Part shown: in pieces, positions 51,309-62,585 of the stretch
How the letters are laid out: every line of letters begins with the position of its first letter
How positions within the stretch are numbered: position 1 is the first letter of the stretch
Origin: Triplophysa rosa
Lineage: Eukaryota > Chordata > Actinopteri > Cypriniformes > Nemacheilidae
Assembly (NCBI RefSeq): GCF_024868665.1
Contig: NW_026634173.1
Span: 136,462-200,461 of the forward strand
DNA: 64,000 nt
Direction: 5' to 3'
Notes under the pieces: generated by a model
Seen by the model: the letters and a program-made list of their open reading frames with translations, nothing else
Databases searched by the model: none
What the model was told of the DNA's origin: nothing
Made by a program: the position numbers and the translations under genes

Positions 51309-52945
51309 AGCAGAGGTGGACAGTAAGGAAGTAAATTTACCTGAGTACTGTACTTAAGTACACTTTTTGAGTATCTGTACTTTACTTGAGTATTATTTTT
51401 TCTGAGTACTTGTACTTTAACTTCACTACATTTGAAAGACAAATATCATACTTTTTACTCCACTACATTTATAAAAAGTTCCAAAAGTAGAAAATGGTTT
51501 CTATGCAGCGGGTTTCCTGTGTGCGCAATTTATCTGGCTTGCGATCTGCCAGGACCTTTTACTGTTGCCAAGTATTTCAGTTTTTCTATGCTCGCGTTTT
51601 TCCGGCAAGCTTTGAATGGCCATTTGGCAGATTTTTTTAACGCAAATCTGGCAACTCTGGGATCTTCCCCGCTAAACTAATGTAAACGTAGCGCTGCTAC
51701 ACCATTGATAGGCTCTAAAAAGGCAAATAGAACAATAAAAGACGAAAAAGGCACAGTTAAAGTGTGGTGTAATCATCTGTGGGTTACGATCAGTCAAAGA
51801 CGTAGAAACATTGTCATGAAAATGATCGGCATAACGGCTAAACGGTAAATAAGCATCACATACACCTTGAGCTACGTGCGTGTTAACTTCTGATCTGCTG
51901 CTTTATCATTTAAAGCGATTTGGAAAATGAATGATGTTTTTACTGAAGTTACTATAGTTGAAGTATTCCTGCTTGAAATAAAAACAATAGAACCTGCCCA
52001 AAATACAACATAAAATGTAATGGATTTAATGGTTATAATGGGAATTGTATATGGATACTTGTTGTCTACTTGTATGTGATGGATTCTATTGTGGGATGGT
52101 AAATCCTATTGGAATAAAACCCAAAACACACTACAAAGAGGAATTTAATTAAAAAATCTCATTCTAATTCAAAATTCATTGTTTTTTTCAGGAGGGATGG
52201 TATTTGCAGTAAAACCACAGTATCCACAAATTACCATTTTCTATATATAGGAACCATACTCCAATTAATATCTTTAGTAAAACCACAGCAACTAAAAATA
52301 CCATAGTTTCATTATACTAGCTGATAGTTTATGTTTGTAGTTAAATTATGGTAATACAAATGGTAATAAATCCAACAAACACATGGCTTCTACACTTGAC
52401 TATTTACAAGAACCTTACTACTTACTGGTAAATTGCTGCTAAAACTGGTAAAGGGAATATACAAAATAAAAGAACACGCTCATAAATACATATAGGCCTA
52501 GGGGGCTAATGGAGGATAATTAGGCTAAATGATCATACAGGATTATATCTAAACTAAACATATAGTGTGCTAAACATATAAAGCTCTTAAAGGAGTTGCT
52601 CACTGCAAAATTTGCCCCCATTGACTTTCCATAGTAGGAATAAAAATGACTATGGAAAGTCAATGGGGGCAAATTTTGAAGTGAACTACTCCTTTAATAC
52701 AACTGATACTGTGAGCTACTCGTGTATTCAGTAGGTGTGCTTCAGAGGCATAAGGTATACGACAATAAAACAATGCACAACTGACATAAAGGAAATTACT
52801 TTTAATACTTGAGTACTTTTAAAAGCACTACTTCTGTACTTTTACTCAAGTAAGAATCTGTCTTTACAACTTTTACTTGTAGTGGAGTAATATTTAGTTT
52901 ACCGTAGCTTTTACTCAATGTGAAGTCTGAGTCTTCCTCACCTTG
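51309..52945. mobile_element. hAT-type non-autonomous element
   Basis: Left end CAGAGGTGGACAGTAA with TACTTAAGTACACTTTTTGAGTA; right side has the inverse type GTACTTTTACTCAAGTAA...TCCTCACCTT. No transposase. Contains a small hairpin element (52588-52697). Confidence 0.75.
52588..52697. repeat. Palindromic MITE (about 110 bp)
   Basis: Ends TTAAAGGAGT and ACTCCTTTAA. The inner 30-bp arms 52606-52635 and 52649-52678 are exact reverse complements around a 13-base loop. Confidence 0.92.
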
Positions 52946-54022
52946 TGAACAAGATAATTGTTAACCCAAAGCAAGTATATTTGATAGTCATCTGCTCTTA
53001 TTGTAACATAATAACTTAATTACTTTTTTAGTTTTTATGATTCAAACAATGTAACAATGATACAAATGATATGAAATAAAATTGAAATATTACTATTTCA
53101 TTTAATGTGAATCCAATACTAACTCAACTCAACTCAACTTTATTTATATAGCGCTTTTACAATTTTCATTGTTACAAAGCAGCTGTACATGAGACACATT
53201 GACTACAAGCAAAACAATCAAAGTTGTACCTGCAAAAACAAGAAAAGGTTGAAAACACAGAAGACAGACACACCCACACACAAAACACTCCACACACACA
53301 ACACGCACACACCACACACACACACACAGACACACACACACACACACACGTACGTACACAGACAAGTACGCACACACACACACGCTCAGTGAGAGCACAC
53401 ATTTAGGATAAAGGAGAGAGAAGCACAGGTCAAATATAACAGATAATAAATTCCTATATGCAATATTAATTAAGTAAAACTTTAAGATTCTAAAGCAGCC
53501 CCCCCGGTCAGGCAGATAGTGCAAAAACAGTATGCAAACGGTGGCGAGGAACCCAAAACTCTAATCGAGAAAAAAAACCTCAGGAGAACCCAGGCCCAAC
53601 CAGGGGATTCCAGTTCCCCTCTGGCAAAAGCTGCTGCCTCTGCACAAGCTCCAGAGAACTTGCACAACAAGGCTAAATAAAATAAATAAACTTAATAATA
53701 AAATAAATTATAGTTTAAGATTATCATTAATAATCTAATAGCATTTGAAGTTTTGTGGTGAAGACATGTCAAGAGACCGCGTCCTTCTTTATCCAGCTCT
53801 ATCATCTCAGCTCTTGTCAGGTCCCCACTTCCCATTCTCCGCTCTACCATCAGGTCAGGCCATGAACTGCATCCTGCTCGCTGTGGTAACCTTGGAACAA
53901 TGAGACAAGACTGGCTGAGAGTAGAGTACTGTTCTGTACTCTTTGATGCAACAAGTACATCAGTTGTGTTTTTGGTTCCGGTTGATCTAACTAATGCAGC
54001 CTAAACCCTCAGAAGATTTATA

Positions 54023-55213
54023 TTATGGAAGAGTAGTGTATGCAAGATTAAAAAGATGCGTCTTTAGTCTAGATTTAAACTGACAGAGTGTGTCTGCCTC
54101 CCGGACAGTGCAGGGAAGACTATTCCAAAGTTTAGGCGCTAGATAGGAAAAGGATCTACCACCTGCACTTGATTTTGAAATTCTAGGTATTACCAACTGA
54201 CAGGACGCCTGAGAGCGTAATGCACGTGAAGGACTGTAATACAAAAGGAGTTCATTCAAGTACTGAGGAGCTAAACCATGTAAGGCTTTATAGGTAATAA
54301 GCAAGATTTTAAAGTTAACGCGATGCTTTATAGGTAACCAGTGCAAGGTTGACAGAACCGGGCTAATATGTTCATACTTTTTTGTACGTGTAAGAACTCG
54401 AGCTGCCGCGTTTTGGACCAATTGGAGTTTTTGTAATAAGCCTGCAGGGCAACCACCTAACAGTGCATTACAGTAATCTAGTCTTGATGTCATGAATGCA
54501 TGAATTAACTTCTCTGCATCTGAGATTGACAGCATATGACGTAGTTTAGATATATTCTTAAGATGGAAAAACGCAATTTTACAGGTGTTGGCGACGTGGC
54601 TCTCAAATGACAGATTACTATCGAATAGAACGCCAAGATTCTTTGCTGACGACGAGGGTTTTATGGAACATCCGTCAATAGTTAAACAGTATTCTTGGTT
54701 GTTACTTATAGCAGTTTTCGGTCCAATAAGTAACACTTCCGTTTTGTCCGAGTTCAGTAATAAAAAGTTGTTACTCATCCAGTTTTTTATATCGACTATG
54801 CATTCCATTATTCGATGGAACTGCTGTGTTTCATGAGGCTTCGAGGAAATATAAAGTTGAGTATCATCAGCATAACAGTGAAAGCTAACTCCGTGTCGCT
54901 TTATTATATCTCCTAGAGGTAGCATGTATAATGCGAAGAGCAGAGGCCCTAAGACTGAGCCCTGTGGTACACCGTACTGGACTTGCGATTTGCGTGACAC
55001 CTCATTGTTTATTGCTACAAATTGAAAACGGTCGGATAAATAAGATTTAAACCATTTCAAAGCTATTCCCTTAATGCCGACATAATTTTCGAGTCTATGT
55101 AGGAGTGTGCTGTGGTCAATGGTATCGAATGCAGCACTAAGGTCTAGCAGCACCAATAACGAGATACAACCTCGGTCAGACGCCAATAGCAGATCATTTG
55201 TAACTCTGATCAA
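54023..55213 (-). pseudogene. L2 LINE reverse-transcriptase ORF
   Basis: 396 codons with LLDLSAAFDTIDHS, YGVPQGSVLGPLLF, YADDTQLYIS and the C-terminal RLDYCNALLGG and HWLPIKHR strings. The N-terminal part of ORF2 (56102-56802) is cut off by the nested LINE tail and frameshifts. Confidence 0.9.
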
Positions 55214-55533
55214 AGCAGTCTCTGTACTGTGACATGCTCTAAATCCAGACTGGAATTCTTCATTGATGTCATTCCTTTGGAGGAAGGAGCATAATTAGAG
55301 TTGAAACTACTTTTTCCAGAACTTTAGATATGAAAGGTAGATTCGATATAGGCCTGTAGTTCCTTAGTTCTCTAGGGTCGAGTTGGGGTTTTTTGACAAG
55401 GGGCCTTATAACAGCCACTTATATGCTTTAGGACATGTCCTAATGTCAGAGATGAGTTAATAATACCAAGAAGAGGATCTATAATTTCTGGGAGCATCTC
55501 TTTCAGTAGATTTGTAGGAGTTTAGTTAGAGAT

Positions 55534-56101
55534 ACTTCAGGACCTGTACGATTCCAGAGTGAAAAACAGGGCAAGAAAAATCATCATTGACTCCACACAC
55601 CCAGCACACAAACTCTTTTGATCTGCTGCCCTCTGGCCGGCGCTTTAGAGCACCAAACACCAGGACTTCCAGACACAGAAGCAGCTTCTTCCCCCAGGCA
55701 ATCTCCCTCCTAAACAGATAACTGCTCCTTAAGAGCAATATTCCATTCCACTACTCCTATAGTGTGCACTATAGTGCCTTATTATATCTACATCTTTATT
55801 TATACATGCATATAACACTACCTCTACTTACTAAATTATCCATTTGCAACAGATGTAACATAAATATGTTTATTCTACTATATACCACCCTGTACAATGT
55901 CTCTTATATGTTATTATCCCCCATTTTCTGTAAAATAGTCTTTATTTTATATATGCACAATTTAGAATCTTTTAGACTGTAAATCGTATTATATTGTATT
56001 GTCATTGTGTTGAATGTCTGTACTAGAAGCTTCCAACACCAAAGAAAATTCCTTGTGTGTGCAAGCACACTTGGCAATAAAGCTCTTCTGATTCTGATTC
56101 T
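55534..56101 (+). mobile_element. 5'-truncated Rex1-like LINE tail nested in L2
   Basis: Nearly identical to 32655-33247 (CTTCAGGACCTGTACG through CTCTTCTGATTCTG), and opposite in orientation to the host L2. Its ATTCTG tail junction is at 56101. A short insertion of the same family as the intron 20 LINE. Confidence 0.93.
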
Positions 56102-56863
56102 GAGTATGATGTTGTTGATTTAGATGATCTAATAATTTTAGACAGCTCATCTTGATCTACGGTATAAAATAATTGCATTTTCTCCTTAAGGGCGCTGTAG
56201 TTAGTTTGTTCAGCGGGTTTCACTTCTGATTGCATTGTTATAATTTTTTCTCTAATATCTTGGATTTTATATGTGAAGTAGTTCATAAATTCATCACTGC
56301 TATGCTGATATACAGGATCAGAAGTCACTGACGATTTATTTTTTGTTAATTTAGCCACCGTGTTAAATAAAAACCTAGGGTTGTGCTTGTTTTCTTCTAT
56401 TAGTGATGAAAAGTAGGCGGATCTAGAAGTTTTTAGGGCTTTCCTGTATTTTCGAATACTATCCTTCCATGCTGTACGAAATACCTCTAATTTAGTTTTC
56501 TTAAAGTTGCGCTCCATTTTTCGGGCCGCTTTCTTTAGAGCCTGAGTGTGTTCATTATACCACGGTGTGGGGCTGCCATTTTTAATCTTCTTTAAACGTA
56601 GTGGAGCAACTTTGTCTAGCGTTACCGAGAAGGTGGAATTAAAATTTTCAGTGGTAATGTCAAGATCTTCAACGTTATTTCTCATGATTTGAGACAATTC
56701 GGGCAGATTATCGAGAAACGCATCTTTGGTAGTTGAAGTTATTGTTCTACCATATTTGTAACAATGAGTTTTATTTGAGCCGTAGGCCAGTGAAGCAAAC
56801 ATAATACCAGATAATGATCCGAAATGTCTTCACTCTGCTGAAGGATTTTAACGTCGTCCACAT

Positions 56864-57556
56864 TTATACCGTAAACAGTATTAAATCTAAAGTATGATTA
56901 CGAAGGTGAGTGGGTCCTGACACATGTTGACTAATGCCCATGGAGTTAAGAGTGTCTTTGAAAGCCATTCCTAAGGCATCTGTAACGTTATCTACGTGGA
57001 TGTTAAAGTCACCAACGACAAGGAGTCTATCTGCGGCCAGTACTAGTTCTGATAAGAACCCACCAAATTCTTTAATAAAATCTGTGTGGTGCCCTGGAGG
57101 CCTATATACAATAGCTAGAATCAATTTAAAAAGAGTTTTATCTTTAGTATTAGGTGTTGAAACATGAAGAACCATGACTTCAAAAGAATTATATTTAGAG
57201 TTCGACTTCTGGGAAATGCTAAGAGAGTTATTGTAAAGTGCTGCGACACCTCCCCCTCTGCCTTTTAGACGAGGCTCGTGTTTATAATAATAATCTTGGG
57301 GGACAGATTCATTTAAAGCAATATAATCATCTGGTTTTAGCCATGTTTCTGTCAAACAGAGCATGTCTATTTTATGATCTGTTATCATATCGTTAACAAA
57401 AAGTGCTTTATTAGAGAGAGATCTAATATTTAGCAATCCGAGTCGTAACAGTTGATTATCTGTATTTTGTTCATGTTTAGTTTGTTTAACGTTTATTAAA
57501 TTACTTTCAAGAGGTTTACGCATTATTTTATGTTTGCTAATCCGGGGGACAGACAC
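56864..57556 (-). pseudogene. L2 LINE endonuclease domain
   Basis: APE-type endonuclease strings in order: LGLLNIRSLSNK, CLTETWL, RGGGVAALY, LAIVYRPPGHH, VVGDFNIHVD, NHTLDLIL. It would nick target DNA for reverse transcription. The ORF stops at 56864, shortly before the SDH-type last motif (ISDHYLV, in another frame). Confidence 0.88.
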
Positions 57557-57688
57557 AGTCTCTATTTTGTGATGTTTGGGAGAACGGATTACTACATGTT
57601 GTACATTTTGTGTATTCTGCGACGTGAGACGGCAAGCAGACAGTTGGTTAAGCCATACTGTCTGCTCCCTGACCTGGGCCCCAGCGAG

Positions 57689-58557
57689 TCAAGTTTTAGC
57701 ATTAGCATTAAGACTTTTTGCCATATTTCTAGACAGGATGGAAGTCCCAGCCCAGGAGGGATGGAGACCATCTCGTTTCAACAGGTCAGGTCTGCCCTCA
57801 AAACTCTTCCAGTTATTTATAAAAACTATATCATTCTGCAGGCACCACTCAGACAACCAGCCATTTAGTGATGATAATCTGCTATAAATCTCATCACCAC
57901 GATAAGCATTGAGGGGGCCAGAGAATATTACAGTGTCTGACATCATGCTTGCGACTCACACACCTCTTTAATGTTATCTTTTGTGATCTCCGATTGACGG
58001 AGTCGAACATCATTTGTGCCGACGTGAATGACAATCTTACTGAATTTACGATTAGCCTTAGCCAGCACATTTAAATTTGACTTGATGTCAGGCGCTCTGG
58101 CTCCCGGTAAACATTTGACTATGGTGGCTGGTGCCTCTATGTTAACGTTCCGAACAATAGAATCACCGATAACTAGGGCACTTTCAGCAGGTTTCTCAGT
58201 CGGTGCGTCACTGAGCGGGGCAAACCTGTTCGAGACTGTAATCGGAACGGTCGAGTGATGTTTTGTCCTGCGACTACGCCGTCTCACAGTCACGAAGTTT
58301 CCCAGCTGCGGAGGATTTTCAACCGGAACCGAGCTGTGTGCGCTAATGTTGCTCGCATCCAAAGTGTTTTCTATCGTCGTTAAACTCTTACTATCCTCAG
58401 ATAAAGATTGGATGCGAGACTCTAATTCTAAGATCTTCTCTGTCAGCCTAACTATTTCCCTGCATTTATCGCATATAAAGCCCTCGCAGCTGACAGAGAA
58501 GGCTAAGCTAAACATATGACATGAGGTGCAAGTAACAATAATAGGAATAGAAGCCAT
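57689..58557 (-). pseudogene. L2 LINE ORF1 with zinc-finger-like start and SGNH esterase
   Basis: Starts MASIPIIVTC with CTSC, CEGFICDKC (a PHD/zinc-ribbon-like cluster), then a heptad-type coil (TEKILELESRIQSL). The esterase blocks are all visible: VIGDSIVRN (GDS), HVGTND (GTND) and RDGLHPSWAG (DGLH). One frameshift near 57943 splits the esterase into two reading frames. Confidence 0.88.
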
Positions 58558-58915
58558 AACTCACCGGATTTGAAGTGCAATTCCAACTTACCAAGGTTGC
58601 TCGATGGATCGTAGTATACTCGCTTAAAAAGAGAAACAGTTAGCACACAAGACAAACCAGAGGCAAGATGATATTCCACAGTGTGAACAGAAAGCAAGCT
58701 AACACGCTATTGCTATGCTAACGGCGTTAAGTTAACTATCACTTTTGGTTTAGACTCTTCCAAGTAAATAACAGGAACAGGGTTATTGAGATATCAGGAT
58801 AAGTTAGCAACGACAATAATAATTAACGAAAATAAAATACACTAATATTAGAGCGAAGTGGTAAGAGCACTGATACAAACAAGCTGCCGGCAGCGATGCA
58901 GGAAACAGGAAGCAA

Positions 58916-59399
58916 GTAACAAAGAAAAATAAGCACATCCAGTTCTTAAGTAACATGAATAATAATTTAATATATATGAAGACTTCCAAAATTAGATTTT
59001 TAATTTCTGTTTTCAAAATTTTAACAAATTATGTTTTTTATGGTGCATTCCACTTAATATCAATTAAACTGTAGTTGGTTTAAGCCATAATAACTCGAAA
59101 AATGCGGCAATCTAACACAAAAAAAACATGATAAAAAAAGTTTGGAACCAAACTCTTCTATATTCTAATATATATATACAGTATATATAATAATATAGTG
59201 TGAATGTGGACACAATTTTAAGTGTTTGGTTGGTGTTGGCCTTAAATCCAACATACTGTAAACCTTAAATACAATAGATTAACCCACCAAACTAATGGAT
59301 ACTAAAGTACTCTGTGTTCTTAAATAGTGTAATCTATTACAACAAATAAAAATGGAATAGAATATGAAAATCTAAACTCAAAACGGGTGACTTTTCTTG
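58916..59399. other. AT-rich stretch, nothing recognised
   Basis: Low-complexity AT-rich DNA with a TATATATATA run near 59171. No gene or repeat boundary named. Confidence 0.5.
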
Positions 59400-60136
59400 C
59401 ATTTTAATTACTTTATTGCTCATTTGTTGAGGGAAATAGATAGTTTTTATTGTCCCAACGGAAATTTCTTTATTAATAATATGTATTTTACCCTCTCCCC
59501 AGATGGGCCAGACTGGTGCTCTGTTGTTTGAGTATCGTTGCCCAGAGCATTTGGATGTTTGGAGCGTAAGTGACGAAGCATTGAGGATGTATTATTGGAA
59601 TAAGACAAAGTTTGCTCGCATATCAGACATGACACTTTATTAGCAGTGTCGAGGCTGAAGTGTTCCCACACAGAGAACGGGGTCTCTTGCGTGCATTCTC
59701 CATTTAAAGATCAAACACACTTCTGCACGTGTAAGCTGCAGAGAACCGAGGACGGCGTTTACTAACAGAAAACCAGTTTGTGGTTGAAGAGACACTTTTA
59801 TACTTTTTGGGAACAGTGTTAAACCTGCAGTTTACTTTTTGACAGCAGACATTAACATGTCATGGTTTTAAATAGTACTTTAATTAGCAATACAAAATGA
59901 TAAAATTATATAAATTAAATATATAATTATAACATTCCTATGGTTCAGCGCAATCGACGCGCTTTGAGTTTGATCCCTGCGTGACGTGTCAGTGAGGTCA
60001 CGAAGCTTCGTTTCATCAGGTCACGTGACAGACTCATTTCAAGCAATGCTCCGGAACACTGTTTCGAAGCACTACGCTAGTGTGTCGAAAACTCGATACG
60101 TGTGTCGACACGGGGTGTCGAGCAACCCATCCCTAT
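59400..60136 (-). pseudogene. 5' part of a hAT element with BED-finger exon
   Basis: The minus strand encodes VWEHFSLDTANKVSCLIC...LRHLRSKHPN, a zf-BED, in 59508-59690, with a GTAAAA donor at 59506. An upstream ATG (59704) is out of frame by one base. The element end TAGGGATGGGTTGCTCGACA lies at 60136. The rest of the transposase is missing. Confidence 0.78.
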
Positions 60137-60423
60137 TGTTTAGTACCGTTTAGTGAGTCCTCGTTCTGTTCTTGTATATTGTTTTCTTGTTCCTGTGTTT
60201 TACCCCCGCGTGGGTTTTTGTTTTGTGTTTTGTTTCTTTGTTAAATAAAATCTGTGTTAACCCCTTAATCCCCGCTGCCTGCAATTGGGTTCTCTTCCTG
60301 TACGTGACACTATCTAGGCAAAAAAAACTAAGGCATACTAAGGAAAAAGTAATAATAATAATGTTGTATACAATTTGGAACAGAACATCTATGTACAGAT
60401 TTGTACATTTACAGTATATACAC

Positions 60424-60558
60424 ACAGCAAAATTGCCAGTGTTAAAAAAGGTCAAATTAACACTCACAGTGTTTATATAATCCACACTTTGAGAGTGTGG
60501 ATTATATATACACTGTGTGTGTTAATTTGACCTTTTTTAACACTGGCGATTTTACTGT
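60424..60558. repeat. Palindromic MITE (about 135 bp)
   Basis: CACAGCAAAATTGCCAGTG at the left is the near-inverse of CACTGGCGATTTTACTGTG at the right. The arms pair almost throughout, around ACTTTGAGAGT. Confidence 0.92.
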
Positions 60559-61419
60559 GCAGTTGTATAAATAAAATATGTATATGTATTTACATAATAC
60601 TTGAGAGAAGTGGAGAAATAAATGAAAGAAAACAGGTAATAATTTCAACAATTAATGGATATTTCACAATTCCTTATAAAATGTATTAATTTTCCAAGTC
60701 TAACAATCAATATTACATATAACTTAAGCTAAAACGCTTTTTTTCTCCATGTATATTTTGAAACATTATCTGTAAAGAAATGTAAACGTTATTTATCTTT
60801 TTATCCAGGAAAACACCGCTCCCTGAATCCTGTATGTTTTCATAGTACAGTCTTGCCTGGAGTAAAATGGCGGCACCGGTGACGTACAGCAGTAATGGGC
60901 CAAACCTCTCAATGTGCTGTCTATGATTCAAATTAGTCTGAGGCCATTTCACCTGATGCCTTTTATAATCTGAGGCCGTTTCGCTTGATGCCTTTTAGTC
61001 TGACGCCCCATTCAGACTGCCAGCGACACTCAGCGTCAAAGTGAGGTGATGTCATTCATTTCAATGGATAGCCGGCGACTTCTGGCGACACGAGCGAGCG
61101 ACAGTGAACATTGGCGACAGGAAGTGGGCGTGTCTAGCGACACGACAAACATGAGATTTGCTCAACTTTATGCAAATCATGAGTGACTTTTGGATGCAAC
61201 TATAGGAGTAATGGTGGATTCACGCGGTACGCGGCAGTCGCGTCTGTCCAGTTCATTTTCAAAGGGAAACATGCGTTAAGCGGCAAAATGTGGCCCGCTC
61301 CGCAAGCGGTGCTCGTGCATCCAAAATCCTGCTTAAAGTGGCAGAGAGGAGGGGAGGTGTTATCGATCGATATTTAACTTCATGAAAGGGCATTCCCTCC
61401 GAGTTTGAATCGACCAATT
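60559..61419. other. Gene-free stretch, nothing recognised
   Basis: 61000-61300 is more GC-rich, with repeated GCGACA motifs and CGGC-type words. The ORFs have no family likeness. Confidence 0.45.
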
Positions 61420-61424
61420 GACAT

Positions 61425-61496
61425 ATTTGCAAATGTGCTATGAAGGCAATAAAACAAAGTTTGTTTTATTGCCTCATAACACATTTGCAGATATAA
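61425..61496. repeat. Short inverted repeat
   Basis: TTGCAAATGTGCTATGAAGGC is followed by its near-inverse GCCTCATAACACATTTGCA around an AAACAAAGTTTGTTT centre. A small foldback unit. Confidence 0.85.
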
Positions 61497-61511
61497 CTCC
61501 AGATTATTAAA

Positions 61512-62037
61512 CACTGCCCGTCAAAAAATAAATCACACACTCTAATATTTTAATAGACCGCCTTTAGCTTTGATTACGCCACTCATTCGCTGTGGCATCG
61601 TTTCGATAAGAATGTCAATTTTTTCCCGTCCAGAGTTGCATTTATTTTTTGCCAAGATCTTGTATTGATGATGGGAAAGTCCGACCGCAGTGCAAAGTCT
61701 TCTCCAGCACATCCCAAAGATTCTCAATGGGGTTAAGGTCTGGACTCTGTGGTGGCCAATCCATGTGTGAAAATGATGTCTCATGCTCCCTGAACCACTC
61801 TTTCACAATTTGAGCCTGATGAATCCTGGCATTGTCATCTTGGAATATGCCTGTGCTATCAGGGAAGAAAGAACCCACTGATGGAATAACCTGGTCATTC
61901 AGTATATGCAGGTAGTCAGCTGACCTCATTCTTTAGGCACATAATGTTGCTGAACCTAGACATCCAATCCAATGGGAGGCTCTTACCTGTTTGCTTAGTT
62001 AAATCCAGGTGGTGACTTTTTTTGGACGGGCAGTGTA
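61512..62037 (-). mobile_element. Deleted Tc1-like element (526 bp)
   Basis: Ends CACTGCCCGTCAAAAAA and TTTTTTTGGACGGGCAGTG. On the minus strand 61929-61542 keeps the C-terminal transposase, with [17 protein letters not shown], the last DDE block. The N-terminal half is gone. Confidence 0.92.
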
Positions 62038-62181
62038 TAAAGAGTATGAAGTGTTCTATGGTCAGACAACAGTAGTATATATGCGGGTCATTGTGTCAAA
62101 ATGATTGACAGGTATGATTGATGAGGTCATTGACCTTTGCGGGGGGGAATGGGGGGGTTGAATTACTTCCGGACCACCCAC

Positions 62182-62300
62182 GTAGCGAGGGACCGCCCAC
62201 TTTGCGTTGACCTTTGACCGTATCCTCCCCCGTAGTGAGGGACCGCCCACGTCGCGTTGAACTTTTGACCGTATCCTCCCATATTGTAGGGACATCCCAT
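62182..62300. repeat. GC-rich tandem repeat, 50-bp unit
   Basis: GTAGCGAGGGACCGCCCAC at 62182 recurs with one change at 62232 and in degenerate form at 62286 (GTAGGGAC). Each unit ends TTTGACCGTATCCTCCC. Confidence 0.88.
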
Positions 62301-62367
62301 TTTGCTCCCTTTTCCGGGGATCATGTTTGGACATGTTTTTATGAGGTTGACGCGTATCTTTTGCATG

Positions 62368-62585
62368 AATGATGAATAAATAAAGCAACAAGTGATTAAA
62401 TAAAGGCATGAATAAGCAAATAAACGAATAAAGCAACGAATAAGTAAATAAAGCAACGATTAAATAAATAAAGAATTGGTTATATAAAAGATTAAAGCAA
62501 CAAATGAATAAGTAAATAAATAACACAAGGAATGAATAAGTAAGTAAATAAATGATTGAATAAGTAATTAAATAAAGCATTCCAT
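62368..62585. repeat. A-rich simple repeat (AATAAAG/AATAAGT units)
   Basis: Irregular runs of GAATAAGTAAATAAAGCAACG-like words. It produces the long hydrophobic ORF on the minus strand, which is not a gene. Confidence 0.9.

Larger units (their letters stand above)
53118..58915 (-). mobile_element. L2-like LINE, nearly full length, with nested LINE tail
   Basis: Order on the minus strand: 5' region 58558-58915; ORF1 with SGNH esterase (58557-57689, one frameshift); endonuclease (57556-56864); ORF2 middle (56802-56102); insertion of a foreign LINE tail (55534-56101); RT (55533-54023, shifted); 3' region with a TG-rich tract; then the TTGAGTTGAG tail at 53118. Esterase-type ORF1 and this tail are known for fish L2/CR1 elements. 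Inactive. Confidence 0.9.
50936..60312. mobile_element. Possible split MITE bracketing a TE nest
   Basis: The left arm 50936-51308 starts GTCATGGTTCTGCCTC after CTATCT; the right arm 60137-60312 ends CGTGACA before CTATCT. The repeated CTATCT suggests one element whose middle was filled by hAT and LINE insertions. TTGTTTAGTA at both inner borders is a possible inner duplication. Inference only. Confidence 0.4.

Noticed and set aside
62062..62580. 172-codon hydrophobic ORF
   Set aside because: Translation of an A-rich simple repeat on the opposite strand.
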